Position numbers and translations under genes: made by a program. Source: Zunongwangia sp. HGR-M22 (GTDB lineage: Bacteria; Bacteroidota; Bacteroidia; Flavobacteriales; Flavobacteriaceae). From it: a stretch of DNA of 64,000 nt. This document shows positions 16,704-25,137 of the stretch, piece by piece. How positions within the stretch are numbered: position 1 is the first letter of the stretch; each line of letters opens with the position of its first letter. Under the pieces are notes generated by a model. That model ran no database searches. It was not told where the DNA came from and saw only the letters and a program-made list of their open reading frames with translations. Where the stretch lies: assembly GCF_027594425.1 (NCBI RefSeq), contig NZ_CP115159.1, positions 1,043,001-1,107,000 of the forward strand. Direction: 5' to 3'.

Positions 16704-17855
16704 TCAATGTTGGTGGTTATCGTCATTAACTTCGTTCATGACCAAGGTCACTTCAGCTTCAAAGGTTAAACCGGTGTTGGTTTGGGCCTCTACCGTTATT
16801 AGATATTCACCTTCGGTTAAACTATGGTTGTGTGCTACGTTTATTTTTCCTGATTCAGCCTCTATAGAAATAATTCCTTCCTCATTCTCAAAATTGCTAC
16901 CGTCTTTTTCTATGGAAAGAATAGAAAAAGATTCTTTATATTTTTCAGGATAGACTTGTGGAGCAGCAGATTGATAGGTTTGGTGTAAACCTATATGCAA
17001 CCTCTTGGTTGAAATGGTTAAATCAAGATCGGGATAGTACATTCCGTATAAAAATTTTATTTCAGGAATAAATCTCACACGAAATTGTCTTCTGGCTACT
17101 GTAAACCCATCACGTTCTAAAGAAGAAATTAAATCATAAGTCCATTCTGCTTCCTGTTCTGGATCACCAGGATTTTCAGCAAATGTAATTACATTTCCAT
17201 CAATTAAGACTTTTTGATCTGGCCTACCATTCTGATGTAATTGCCATTGTGTGTTTTCTAAATTTAAATCTTCTGCAGAAACGTGAAATGCTGCTGAAGC
17301 GGCATCACTGTACATTTGATAGGTAAAAGGAATATCAAGATCGTTATCCAATTCTTCAATTTTAAGAGAAGCAGTACGTATTTTAATATAAAATGTTTTG
17401 CTTACAGGTAAATAAGTTTCTGCATTTGCGGTTAGTGTAACGATATAAGCTTCTGGTAATCTACTAGCATTAATAGAAGAACTAAAATTATTAGGATACA
17501 ACTGCTGACTGTCCACAACTAATTGATTGGCATTGGAATCGATATAAACGCCTTGCGCGAGAACATCCTGCAACGTCTTTTCAGTAGTAATGGCTATATT
17601 TTCATTATCAAAATCTAGTTCAAAATTCACATTTTGAGATTGATATTCTTCAGGTAATGCACCTGTAAAATTCCTACCATAAGTTAATTTAATGGTATCT
17701 GGAACTTGCAAAGGTGCTAGGTAACCTACGGGATCTATTTTTTCAGGTTCGTCTTTTTTGGAGGTATCTACCATAAAATCATCATCGCTATCACAAGCAA
17801 AAAGCAATAGCATACTTGCCAACAGGCACATGCTTTTTAAATAAAATTTAGTCAT
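16704..17855 (-). CDS. Uncharacterised lipoprotein in the Zur-like regulon
   Basis: Lipoprotein signal (MTKFYLKSMCLLASMLLLFAC) with lipobox LFAC at residue 21 followed by acidic DSDDD, a context compatible with surface export in Bacteroidota. The 383-residue mature part looks like successive beta-sandwich (Ig/cadherin-like) modules; I recognise no family. It ends in a His-containing tail (NDDNHQH). The promoter carries a perfect double operator (17891-17938), and the gene follows a TonB receptor on the same strand with a 167-base gap. A role as surface partner of that receptor in metal capture is inference from context. Confidence 0.8.
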   Translation of the reverse strand: MTKFYLKSMCLLASMLLLFACDSDDDFMVDTSKKDEPEKIDPVGYLAPLQVPDTIKLTYGRNFTGALPEEYQSQNVNFELDFDNENIAITTEKTLQDVLAQGVYIDSNANQLVVDSQQLYPNNFSSSINASRLPEAYIVTLTANAETYLPVSKTFYIKIRTASLKIEELDNDLDIPFTYQMYSDAASAAFHVSAEDLNLENTQWQLHQNGRPDQKVLIDGNVITFAENPGDPEQEAEWTYDLISSLERDGFTVARRQFRVRFIPEIKFLYGMYYPDLDLTISTKRLHIGLHQTYQSAAPQVYPEKYKESFSILSIEKDGSNFENEEGIISIEAESGKINVAHNHSLTEGEYLITVEAQTNTGLTFEAEVTLVMNEVNDDNHQH

Positions 17856-17890
17856 CGGATATTTTTTTGCAAGAATAGTACTTCTAAATT

Positions 17891-17938
17891 ATAAACGCAA
17901 CAATATTGCATTAAATAATGCAATATTGTTGCGTTTAT
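17891..17938. promoter_or_regulatory. Double Zur-like operator, 48-base perfect palindrome
   Basis: Two 22-base arms (17891-17912 and 17917-17938) are exact reverse complements around AAAT. Each arm contains a complete GCA-N7-TGC box with TAAAC/ATTAAA flanks, so the element is two boxes whose centres lie 23 bases (about two helical turns) apart. It sits 35 bases upstream of the lipoprotein start on the minus strand. It lacks a terminal T-run, arguing against a simple terminator for the TonB receptor gene. Confidence 0.75.
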
Positions 17939-18022
17939 TGAAGGTTTACTCTTGGTCTTAGATAACTTTACTGTAGTAAGAATACGATAACTATAATTTG
18001 CTTAATACTAAGTAGTTTATGT

Positions 18023-20191
18023 TTATAGATTTATCTTGAATCCTCCATTAATTACAAATCCGTCGACCGGTGCATAAATATCCCGAAAGTTTGGATCATT
18101 TAGATTTCCTGTAAATACACTATCAAACCGGCTTTGGCGCGTATCAAGGATATTTTCAAAATTTAGGAATAAAGAAAAATGTTCTCCCAGCTTTTTCTCT
18201 GTCATTACGCCAAGTATCCAATAAGGTTGGCCAGTGCTTCCGTCGTTTAGTTTCTGCGAACTGTAGTAATAGCCTTCTAGTCCTATCCAAAAGTTTTCAT
18301 GTTTTTCATACATTAGGACATTGTTTAAGCGGTGTTGGGCTACCAAAGGATATTGCTGGGTATCTCCATTATAATGTTGATTAACATCTGCTAAAGTATA
18401 TCCTACAAATAATTTTAAATCGTGATAGCTCCATCGCATATTGGCCTCGATTCCTTTACTGTCTAAGTATCCATTGGGCTGAGAGAATTCATAGAATCTA
18501 CCCGAATTTTGGTTAAGAATTAAGGGATCACTAATCCTGGTATAAAAGACTAAAAGATTTGTAGAAAGATTTAGATCGGAAGTTATAGCCCATTTGTAGT
18601 TACCATCCAGATTAAAACCTATGGAACTTTCTGCCTTAGAATTATCTACATCTATGGGAAGTACATTCTGAAATTGAAGTCGTTCTACATCTTCTGTAAA
18701 TATACTAGGTGTTTTATATCCCATCCCGCCTCCTAATCGAAAAGTTAATTGATTTGAAGGTTCATACATCAAAGAAAATCTGGGAAGTACATGGAACCCG
18801 TAGTTACTTTGATAATCTCCACGTAAACCAGTTTCTAAAGTCCATTTTTGATAAATATCCCAGATATTTTGAGCAAAAATTCCGATGGTATAATTCTTAA
18901 AACTTAAATCTTGATTTGGATCTCCCTGTTGTTGAGTAAAATCTTCAGTCCAAAGATTTACTCCGCCTATCCATTCAGTTTTATCCCTTACGGTAGAAAG
19001 GTTGATCTCTGAAAAAGAAGAGATTTGATTTCCTTTAAATTGATAGTTAGGTACTTCAATCTGGCGTTCAAAAATACTTATACTATTTTTAACCTTAAGT
19101 GTAGTGTTGTTTGAGATGTGATGATTTCCCAGTAATTGGGTTGAAAAACGCTCGGTATTATTCTTTTCAAAATAGCCATTATCTTTATCGTATTTCACAT
19201 AATCCATAGCACCACCCAAACGATCTTCGCTAACTAAATTAAACCCTATATTAAAATCTGTTTTCTTATTAAATTCTACGAATAATTTTGGATTAAGTGT
19301 AAACCTTTCGAATTTCGGAATAGCGGTTAATCCGTTATCTGCCGGATCGTAGGGAGTACCTAAATTATAGGACGCAAAAACCGTGGTTCCTATTTTTCCA
19401 AATTTTTCAGCATAAAAACCGCTAAGATCTAATCCTAAAGCAGAAGTTCCGTTAGCCATAAAACTGAGTTCCTGCTCCTCTTCAGGCTTTTTAGAAATTA
19501 AATTTACCAAACCTGCAATAGCTCCCCCGCCATAAAGCGTGGAAGAAGCTCCTTTAATCACTTCTACTTGTTTAAGGTCTAATGGAGCAATTTGCATAAG
19601 ACTAAGTCCTCCAGAATATCCTGAATATAAAGGTAATCCATCTCGTAAGAGTTGCGTATATTTTCCATCAAGCCCCTGGATTCTAATACTAGAATTGTAA
19701 CTGGTTGCAGAGGTTTGTTGCGTTTGAATACCAGTACTTTCGTTTAGTAGCATGCGAATGTCCCCTGGCTTCATATTTCCTTTTTCTTCAAGCTCTTCTC
19801 CCGCGATAAATTCTACACGTGTAGGAATATCCCGAAAAGTTCTTGAACTTCTGGTAGATTTTAAAATGATAGTTTCCATATGCTCTTCAGACGCATGAAG
19901 CAAAAATTGCTCTGTTCTATACCTCTCAGATAAAGGAAATATTCTATTTATTTTAAGGGTTTCAAAGCCTATATAACTAATTTCTATAGTGTATTCGCCA
20001 TCCGGAATTTTCTTTATAACAGCTTTTCCTTCGATATCAGAAACAGCACCTAAATTTAATTTTTCAATATTTACAGATACACCAAAAAGTGGCTTCTGAT
20101 TTTCAGCATTAAGGATGGTAGCTTCAAAAGTATTTTGAGCTATAATAATGTTACCTGCCATTAGCAGTAACACTAAAAAAAGATGTTTCAA
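18023..20191 (-). CDS. TonB-dependent outer-membrane receptor with N-terminal carboxypeptidase-regulatory-like domain
   Basis: 722 residues: signal peptide (MKHLFLVLLLMAGNIIIAQ), a CarboxypepD_reg-like beta-sandwich (about 20-105, ENQKPLFGVSVNIEK...IEISYIGFETL), a plug domain (about 120-230, with the IRIQGLDGKY and LYGGGAIAGLVNLISKKP motifs) and a 22-strand barrel ending in a terminal Leu strand (GGFKINL). It imports a scarce ligand with energy from TonB-ExbBD. No ligand signature is visible. Neighbouring DUF6660, Zur-like boxes and the COG0523 gene suggest a metal or metallophore, probably zinc. It starts 67 bases after the DUF6660 stop. Confidence 0.92.
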   Translation of the reverse strand: MKHLFLVLLLMAGNIIIAQNTFEATILNAENQKPLFGVSVNIEKLNLGAVSDIEGKAVIKKIPDGEYTIEISYIGFETLKINRIFPLSERYRTEQFLLHASEEHMETIILKSTRSSRTFRDIPTRVEFIAGEELEEKGNMKPGDIRMLLNESTGIQTQQTSATSYNSSIRIQGLDGKYTQLLRDGLPLYSGYSGGLSLMQIAPLDLKQVEVIKGASSTLYGGGAIAGLVNLISKKPEEEQELSFMANGTSALGLDLSGFYAEKFGKIGTTVFASYNLGTPYDPADNGLTAIPKFERFTLNPKLFVEFNKKTDFNIGFNLVSEDRLGGAMDYVKYDKDNGYFEKNNTERFSTQLLGNHHISNNTTLKVKNSISIFERQIEVPNYQFKGNQISSFSEINLSTVRDKTEWIGGVNLWTEDFTQQQGDPNQDLSFKNYTIGIFAQNIWDIYQKWTLETGLRGDYQSNYGFHVLPRFSLMYEPSNQLTFRLGGGMGYKTPSIFTEDVERLQFQNVLPIDVDNSKAESSIGFNLDGNYKWAITSDLNLSTNLLVFYTRISDPLILNQNSGRFYEFSQPNGYLDSKGIEANMRWSYHDLKLFVGYTLADVNQHYNGDTQQYPLVAQHRLNNVLMYEKHENFWIGLEGYYYSSQKLNDGSTGQPYWILGVMTEKKLGEHFSLFLNFENILDTRQSRFDSVFTGNLNDPNFRDIYAPVDGFVINGGFKINL

Positions 20192-20258
20192 ATTGTTATG
20201 TTTAAGAATGATTAAATAAAAAAATGACCCACTAACGTGGAAAACAAATGTTACCTAA

Positions 20259-20570
20259 TCAAACTTTTGGTGGCTTAAATGCAGAATATTGATAAGAATT
20301 GGTAAGTGAATTTTGGTAAGAAATAATATCAATGATTTCTACATCATCTTGGATAAAATTGATTTCCAAATTTTGCTGAATTGCGAAACCTGTGCAACTT
20401 CCGCAGTTAAAAAATGGAGAGCAGGGTTCATCACAAGCATTATGGTCGTCTTCTTCTGTTTCTAAGGAGTTAACGCAAATTTCATCATTCCTATCAATCT
20501 TAAAAGAGCAACAGGGTATTATGGATAGAATAATGACTAAAATTGATGTTATTAGTACTACAATCTTCAT
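20259..20570 (-). CDS. DUF6660-like small Cys-rich exported protein
   Basis: 103-residue protein with a hydrophobic N-terminal export segment and seven cysteines (PCC, IC, AC, PC, NCGSC) in an acidic region containing His, followed by a variable tail ending AFKPPKV. Small proteins of this layout commonly precede TonB receptors of the metal-uptake type in Bacteroidota and are classed as DUF6660. The gene is immediately upstream of the receptor and co-directional. Metal sensing or capture is a reasonable guess from the Cys/His content but is not demonstrated. It could also be a lipoprotein using one of the early cysteines. Confidence 0.75.
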   Translation of the reverse strand: MKIVVLITSILVIILSIIPCCSFKIDRNDEICVNSLETEEDDHNACDEPCSPFFNCGSCTGFAIQQNLEINFIQDDVEIIDIISYQNSLTNSYQYSAFKPPKV

Positions 20571-20594
20571 TACTTACAAAGCTACATAATTGCC

Positions 20595-20621
20595 TTTTTA
20601 TTTATATGATATAAATAAAAA
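20595..20621. promoter_or_regulatory. AT-only palindrome upstream of the DUF6660/TonB receptor operon
   Basis: Perfect 13-base arms around G20608, composed only of A and T (TTTTTATTTATAT / ATATAAATAAAAA), 25 bases before the DUF6660 start. Next to it, 20581-20593 has a degenerate GCT-N7-TGC resembling the Zur-like box. It may be a repressor site or simply AT-rich promoter DNA. Confidence 0.4.
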
Positions 20622-20728
20622 AAATAAACGTTGAATTTAAAAATGTCTTAATTAATAGCGCATGGAATTGTTCTGAGATAGTTTACCTAATTCATTGTAG
20701 TATAGATGATCGATAATTCGAAGAATTT

Positions 20729-21268
20729 CTACTCCTTAATCCAACTGATAATTTCAGGATCGTTAGGGAGTTTTTTAGATTCCAGTACAGCCACTAGTTT
20801 TCCATTTTTATCAATTAGATATTTTTGGAAATTCCATTTTACTTCAGAATCTTTAAATCCATTTTTATCTTTTTGCGTTAAGAATTTATATAACGGATGC
20901 ATGTCTTTTCCGGTGACAGTAATTTTCGACATCATCGGAAAATCAACGCCATAGTTTTGCTGGCAAAATTCTTCGATTTCTTCATTACTTCCGGGTTCCT
21001 GATTTCCAAAATCGTTGGATGGAAAACCAATAATCACAAAATCATCAAACTTATATTGTTCATATAATTTTTGAAGAGAAGCGTACTGCGGCGTGAATCC
21101 ACATTTACTAGCGGTATTTACGATCATTACTTTTTTTCCTTTTAAAGAACTAAGATCGAACTCGTTTCCGTCTATATCTTTTACTTTATAATTATAAATC
21201 ACTTCCTGATTTTGGGCCATTAAGAAGTTGCCTGATAACATTATTAATACTATGAAGAAATTTTTCAT
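20729..21268 (-). CDS. Glutathione peroxidase-family thiol peroxidase, exported
   Basis: Reduces hydroperoxides, in bacteria normally using thioredoxin-type donors. A signal peptide (MKNFFIVLIMLSGNFLMAQ) directs it to the periplasm. Peroxidatic Cys is at residue 56 (NTASKCGFTPQY), the catalytic Gln at 90 (FPSNDFGNQEPG), and the Trp/Asn of the tetrad in KWNFQKYL. Cys102 (EFCQQNYG) is at the usual resolving position, so it is a two-Cys Gpx. Length 179 including signal is normal. It is monocistronic, upstream of the metal-uptake operon on the same strand. Confidence 0.94.
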   Translation of the reverse strand: MKNFFIVLIMLSGNFLMAQNQEVIYNYKVKDIDGNEFDLSSLKGKKVMIVNTASKCGFTPQYASLQKLYEQYKFDDFVIIGFPSNDFGNQEPGSNEEIEEFCQQNYGVDFPMMSKITVTGKDMHPLYKFLTQKDKNGFKDSEVKWNFQKYLIDKNGKLVAVLESKKLPNDPEIISWIKE

Positions 21269-21505
21269 TGCTAAATTTTATTTTGAGTACTAAGGTAACT
21301 ATTTATTTAAGGTGAAAATATGTGGACTACACGGAAAATTTTTTATGTATTCGGAAAAAGTAGATGTAGATCGAAATTAAATATACATATCTGAATCAGA
21401 TGTTGAGGAAAAAACAAGCCTTATAGTGTTGAGAATGTGAAGACTTACCCGTTTTGAAGGCTTCCCTGTTTTTCTTACAGTTTAAAAATCAACTATTTTT
21501 AAGTC

Positions 21506-22241
21506 ATGAAGAAAAGCAGATTTACAGAAGAACAAACTATAGCAATGATTTAACCTTACGAATCTGCAATGAAGGTTATCGACATTTCACAAGACAGAGG
21601 AAGTACCACGGCAACCTTTTACAGCTAGTACCATAAGTTTGGTGGTATGGATGCCCAACAACTCAAGAAGCTTGAATCGCTCCAGGAAGAGAATCAGCGT
21701 CTGAAGCAGATATACGCTGATTAGATAAAACAGCTACGTTGTCTAAGCCTGAAAAACCAGGTTAAATTAAGCTTGGGTCAGTGATATTACTTAAATTCAT
21801 ACCAATCAAGGCTGGGTGTTCCCTGACCACTATTATTGATTTCTTTGACAGAAAGGTAATAGGTTGGTTATAGAGTACAAGCCTGCACACCAATCAAACT
21901 ATTGTTCCTGCATGAAAATTGGCTGTAAGCAACCGCAATATAAGTATGGATTTACTATTCCACTCAGATCGAGGGATACAATACGCCTCAACGACATTTA
22001 GAACATTTATTAAATCTAACCCGTTGGTGACCCAATCTATGAGTAGAATGGTATATTGTTGGGATAATTCAGTTGCTGAATCCTTTTTTTAACCTTAAAA
22101 GTAGAACTTATTTATGATGATAATTTTAAAACTATAGAGCAGGCTAAGTCCGCTGCATTTGAGTACATCAAAATATGGTTCAACCGGGAACGAATACACT
22201 GCTTTTTGGGATACAAAACTCCTTATGAAGTAGAACAATAA
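21506..22241 (+). mobile_element. Degenerate IS3-family transposase remnant (orfA + partial orfB)
   Basis: Conceptual translation from ATG 21506 gives an IS3-type OrfA (MKKSRFTEEQTIAMI*PYESAM..., then GGMDAQQLKKLE and EENQRLKQIYAD) with at least three in-frame stops. OrfB pieces follow in shifting frames: WVSDIT (first catalytic D), FHSDRGIQYAS (second D), WDNSVAESFF (catalytic E), and the C-terminal IHCFLGYKTPYEVEQ ending at 22241. The N-terminal HTH part of OrfB is deleted. The element is inactive. Terminal repeats were not securely identified; the right end may lie near 22290 (GTATCACA). Confidence 0.88.
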
Positions 22242-22294
22242 TTTTATTAATTTAATGATGTAGCATAGGTCTTAAAAAACTGTATCACATTCAG

Positions 22295-22564
22295 TTGCGA
22301 GTCCAAGAAGAAGAAAAAGAGCTTGTGAAACAATTTATATTAACTCATCTAAAATCGTATATATGCTTCGAAAATATGCTTTATGAAATAGAAAAATTCA
22401 CTCAAGAAGAAATAATCGATCAGGGTATTACAGAAGGATACAATATTCCTTCTTTACCGACTAAGATCTTAGTAAATCCCGATGGAAAAATAGTTGGGCG
22501 TTACGAGGGAAGTAAAGACGATGAAGAATCTTTAGATAAAAAGTTGGCAGATATATACGAATAG
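22295..22564 (+). pseudogene. 3' fragment of a TlpA/thioredoxin-like disulfide reductase gene
   Basis: The 89-residue open frame matches only the C-terminal end of TlpA-like proteins: IPSLPTKILVNPDGKIVGRYEG (cis-Pro region, then the last strands) and a terminal helix LDKKLADIY. The thioredoxin active-site half (WCxxC) is missing, and the frame begins within about 50 bases of the IS3 remnant with a TTG and no credible start region. No matching 5' part is found on the other side of the insertion element, so the gene was truncated, probably by IS-linked deletion. Confidence 0.72.
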
Positions 22565-22682
22565 GATTGAATCAGATTTTCCCATTTCAATTAGCTTAAC
22601 AATAATGTCAAAGATTTGATAAAGCCTGTTCTATAATTGCTAATACCTTAAATCCTAAGTATTTTTAGAGGAAAAAGAGGTT

Positions 22683-23123
22683 ATGAGAAATATAGGAGCT
22701 AAAAGTGTTTTAAGGATTGTGATGGGATCTGCGATGGTATTTGCGGGTATTGCTCATCTTACTTTTAAACGAAAGGAATTTCAGGCACAGGTGCCAAGAT
22801 GGTTACCAACAGATCAAAAAACCATGGATTTAACTGTGCTCAGTTCTGGTATTGTAGAAATTTCATTAGGATTATTAATGATTTTATGGAAGGAAAAGAA
22901 AATTACTACTGGCTTAATGTTGGCTTTATTTTATATTCTTATTTTTCCCGGTAATATTTCCCAATATCAAAATAGAATAAATGCATTTGGCTTAGATAGC
23001 GATACAAAACGCCTTGTTAGATTATTGTTTCAACCCATTTTAATTTATGGAGCATTATGGACAACAGGAGCGGACAAATTTTTAACAGAGAAATGCGATT
23101 TTCAAAACTGTCTTGAGAATTAG
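22683..23123 (+). CDS. DoxX-family membrane protein
   Basis: 146 residues with four predicted membrane helices and the DoxX-like opening LRIVMGSAMVFAGIAHLTF, then VPRWLPTDQ. Related small proteins are annotated DoxX-like or membrane protein YphA-like; the biochemical role is unclear. The C-terminus carries two cysteines (KCDFQNC). It is monocistronic, downstream of a truncated thioredoxin-like gene. Confidence 0.82.
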   Translation: MRNIGAKSVLRIVMGSAMVFAGIAHLTFKRKEFQAQVPRWLPTDQKTMDLTVLSSGIVEISLGLLMILWKEKKITTGLMLALFYILIFPGNISQYQNRINAFGLDSDTKRLVRLLFQPILIYGALWTTGADKFLTEKCDFQNCLEN

Positions 23124-23225
23124 AAGATATTAAACTAAAAGATTATTAATTCAACTTGATAAAATAGATTATACATGCGAAGTAGCTATCATATTTTGTT
23201 TGCTACATTGCTGGATGTTAATTAA

Positions 23226-23813
23226 TCAAGCTTTGTTATTTTTAGATGCAATTCTTCCAAAACAGAGTATTAGCAATAGATCTGTTTCTTCTTTAAATTC
23301 TTTCCTAATCCGTTTAAGAGCAATACTCATCTGCGCTTCTACGGTTTTTACAGAAATTTCTAATTTATCTGCAATTTCCTTATAAGAACGACCTTTTTCT
23401 TTATGTAATTTGAATATTGTTCTACAGCGATCGGGCAGGCCTTCTACAGTCTTTTGAATTAATTTTATTTTTTTCTGAAATTCCTCCTCAGGCTCATCTA
23501 CTAATGATTGTAAAGCTTGATGTTTAAGATCTTCTAAATAACTTTTGTTTTTTTTTTCTTTTCTGAAGTTATCCACATAAGAATTGTACGCTGATGTATA
23601 TAGATAACTTTTTATTGAAATTGTTAAATTAATATGACTTCTTTTTTCCCACAACTTAATAAATGTGCTCTGAGCGATATCTTCGGCATCAGCCGGTTTA
23701 TCAGTATATTGTAAAAGGTAGGCTACCAATGGTTGATACAATTCATTGAAAAGCACGGTGAATGATTCTTCATCCCCTTTCTTCCATAAATTATTTAACT
23801 CAGTATTGGTCAT
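23226..23813 (-). CDS. ECF RNA polymerase sigma factor, FecI-like (Bacteroidota expansion family 1)
   Basis: 195 residues with sigma region 2 (about 20-90: LYQPLVAYLLQYTDKPADAEDIAQSTFIKLWEKR) and region 4 (about 130-185: LPDRCRTIFKLHKEKGRSYKEIADKLEISVKTVEAQMSIALKRIRK). It is divergent from a FecR gene with a 99-base gap; in most flavobacterial loci sigma and FecR are co-directional, so the inverted arrangement is slightly unusual. It is expected to be held inactive by FecR and released when the SusC STN domain signals substrate. Confidence 0.95.
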   Translation of the reverse strand: MTNTELNNLWKKGDEESFTVLFNELYQPLVAYLLQYTDKPADAEDIAQSTFIKLWEKRSHINLTISIKSYLYTSAYNSYVDNFRKEKKNKSYLEDLKHQALQSLVDEPEEEFQKKIKLIQKTVEGLPDRCRTIFKLHKEKGRSYKEIADKLEISVKTVEAQMSIALKRIRKEFKEETDLLLILCFGRIASKNNKA

Positions 23814-23912
23814 CTAACATTAAAAAACTTCAAAGGTTAAAAAAAAATTAATTTTTCTTTAAGGGTAGCTTTGATTTTTTTCGTCATTAAGTTGTAAAAT
23901 AGTGTATATACG

Positions 23913-25052
23913 ATGGGTAACATAGATAAATTAATAGATAAATTTCAAAATAATAGCATAAGTAATGAAGAATTATCTGAACTTGAAAATTGGGTGAAAG
24001 ATAGTGAATATAATAAGGATTATTTTAAAAACAGTGTTCAGAATGACTATTTGATTTCATCTTTTTACCGAAAGCAAGAAGAAATTCCGAATTTATCAAA
24101 TCTAAAAAAACCAATAATTATTTTAAAAGCGAGAAAACGACGAGCAAATTTGATGAAATTTGCAGCTATTTTTATTGTAGCACTTATAGCTTCCACTACG
24201 GTATATTTTTACTTTTTTAATTCCGCAGAAACTACTTATGTACCCGGAGAGATTATTATTACGAATGAAAATGGTGAGAAAATAACAGTAGATAATCAAA
24301 TTAAAGAGATTGTTTATAATGAAGAAGGAGAAGTTTCAAACTTGGGATCACAAGTAAAAAAGAATCCTAATTCTAGCAAAAATCACAGTAAGACATTAGC
24401 ATATAACACGATTAATGTGCCTAAAGGAAAGCGCATACAATTAGTGTTATCAGATGGAACGAAAGTATACCTCAATTCTGAAAGTTCGCTACGATTTCCT
24501 TCTCACTTTCCAAAAGCAGAACAGTTACGAAAGGTTAGTATTACTGGCGAGGCGGTTTTCGAAGTAAGTAAAGATTCTTTAAAACCTTTTATAGTTGAGG
24601 CGGGGATGCTGAAAATAGAAGTTTTAGGAACACGATTTAATGTAGATGCTTATCCTCAATCTAAACAAATTTCTACTACACTGGCAGAAGGATCGGTACA
24701 GTTAAATTACGAAAATGAAGTTCTTAGATTAGAACCGGGTGAAGCAGGGATTTTAAGTAAGAATACAAATATTCTTCAGGTAGAAAAAGTAAATGTAGCT
24801 AACAAAATGGCTTGGGTAGACGATCGTATATTGTTTATAAACGAGACTTTTTCAGAAATTCAGAAGAAAATAGAACGTAGTTATGGCGTTCAGATAATCA
24901 ACAATAACAAACAGTTAAACGATGTGAGGTTTAACGGAGATTTTGATATTAATTCAGAAAATATAGAGGATGTTTTAAATGCCTTTAAAGCAGTAGACTT
25001 TTTCGAATATACATACAAAAATAATATAGTAACCATTAAAAATAAAGAATGA
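23913..25052 (+). CDS. FecR-family anti-sigma factor
   Basis: 379 residues: a cytoplasmic N-terminal anti-sigma segment (NEELSELENWVKDSEYNKDYF), one membrane helix (about residues 82-103), a periplasmic FecR beta-domain (about 170-265: VPKGKRIQLVLSDGTKVYLNS ... GEAVFEVSKD ... VLGTRFNVDAY) and a C-terminal DUF4974 STN-like domain (about 305-379). It transmits a ligand signal from the SusC receptor to the FecI-type sigma factor encoded divergently at 23226-23813. The SusC gene follows after 85 bases, with a hairpin between them. Confidence 0.95.
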   Translation: MGNIDKLIDKFQNNSISNEELSELENWVKDSEYNKDYFKNSVQNDYLISSFYRKQEEIPNLSNLKKPIIILKARKRRANLMKFAAIFIVALIASTTVYFYFFNSAETTYVPGEIIITNENGEKITVDNQIKEIVYNEEGEVSNLGSQVKKNPNSSKNHSKTLAYNTINVPKGKRIQLVLSDGTKVYLNSESSLRFPSHFPKAEQLRKVSITGEAVFEVSKDSLKPFIVEAGMLKIEVLGTRFNVDAYPQSKQISTTLAEGSVQLNYENEVLRLEPGEAGILSKNTNILQVEKVNVANKMAWVDDRILFINETFSEIQKKIERSYGVQIINNNKQLNDVRFNGDFDINSENIEDVLNAFKAVDFFEYTYKNNIVTIKNKE

Positions 25053-25068
25053 TATAGCGTTTAAAAAA

Positions 25069-25090
25069 AGGGAATGCGCCAACATTCCCT
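25069..25090 (+). terminator. Hairpin between fecR and susC (attenuator or processing site)
   Basis: 8-bp stem AGGGAATG / CATTCCCT with a 6-base loop, not followed by a T-run. It could reduce read-through from fecR or stabilise the 5' end of the abundant susCD transcript. Confidence 0.5.
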
Positions 25091-25137
25091 CAAACAGTCA
25101 ATTATTTCCTATAAACAATTAAAAGTTATTCAAAATT

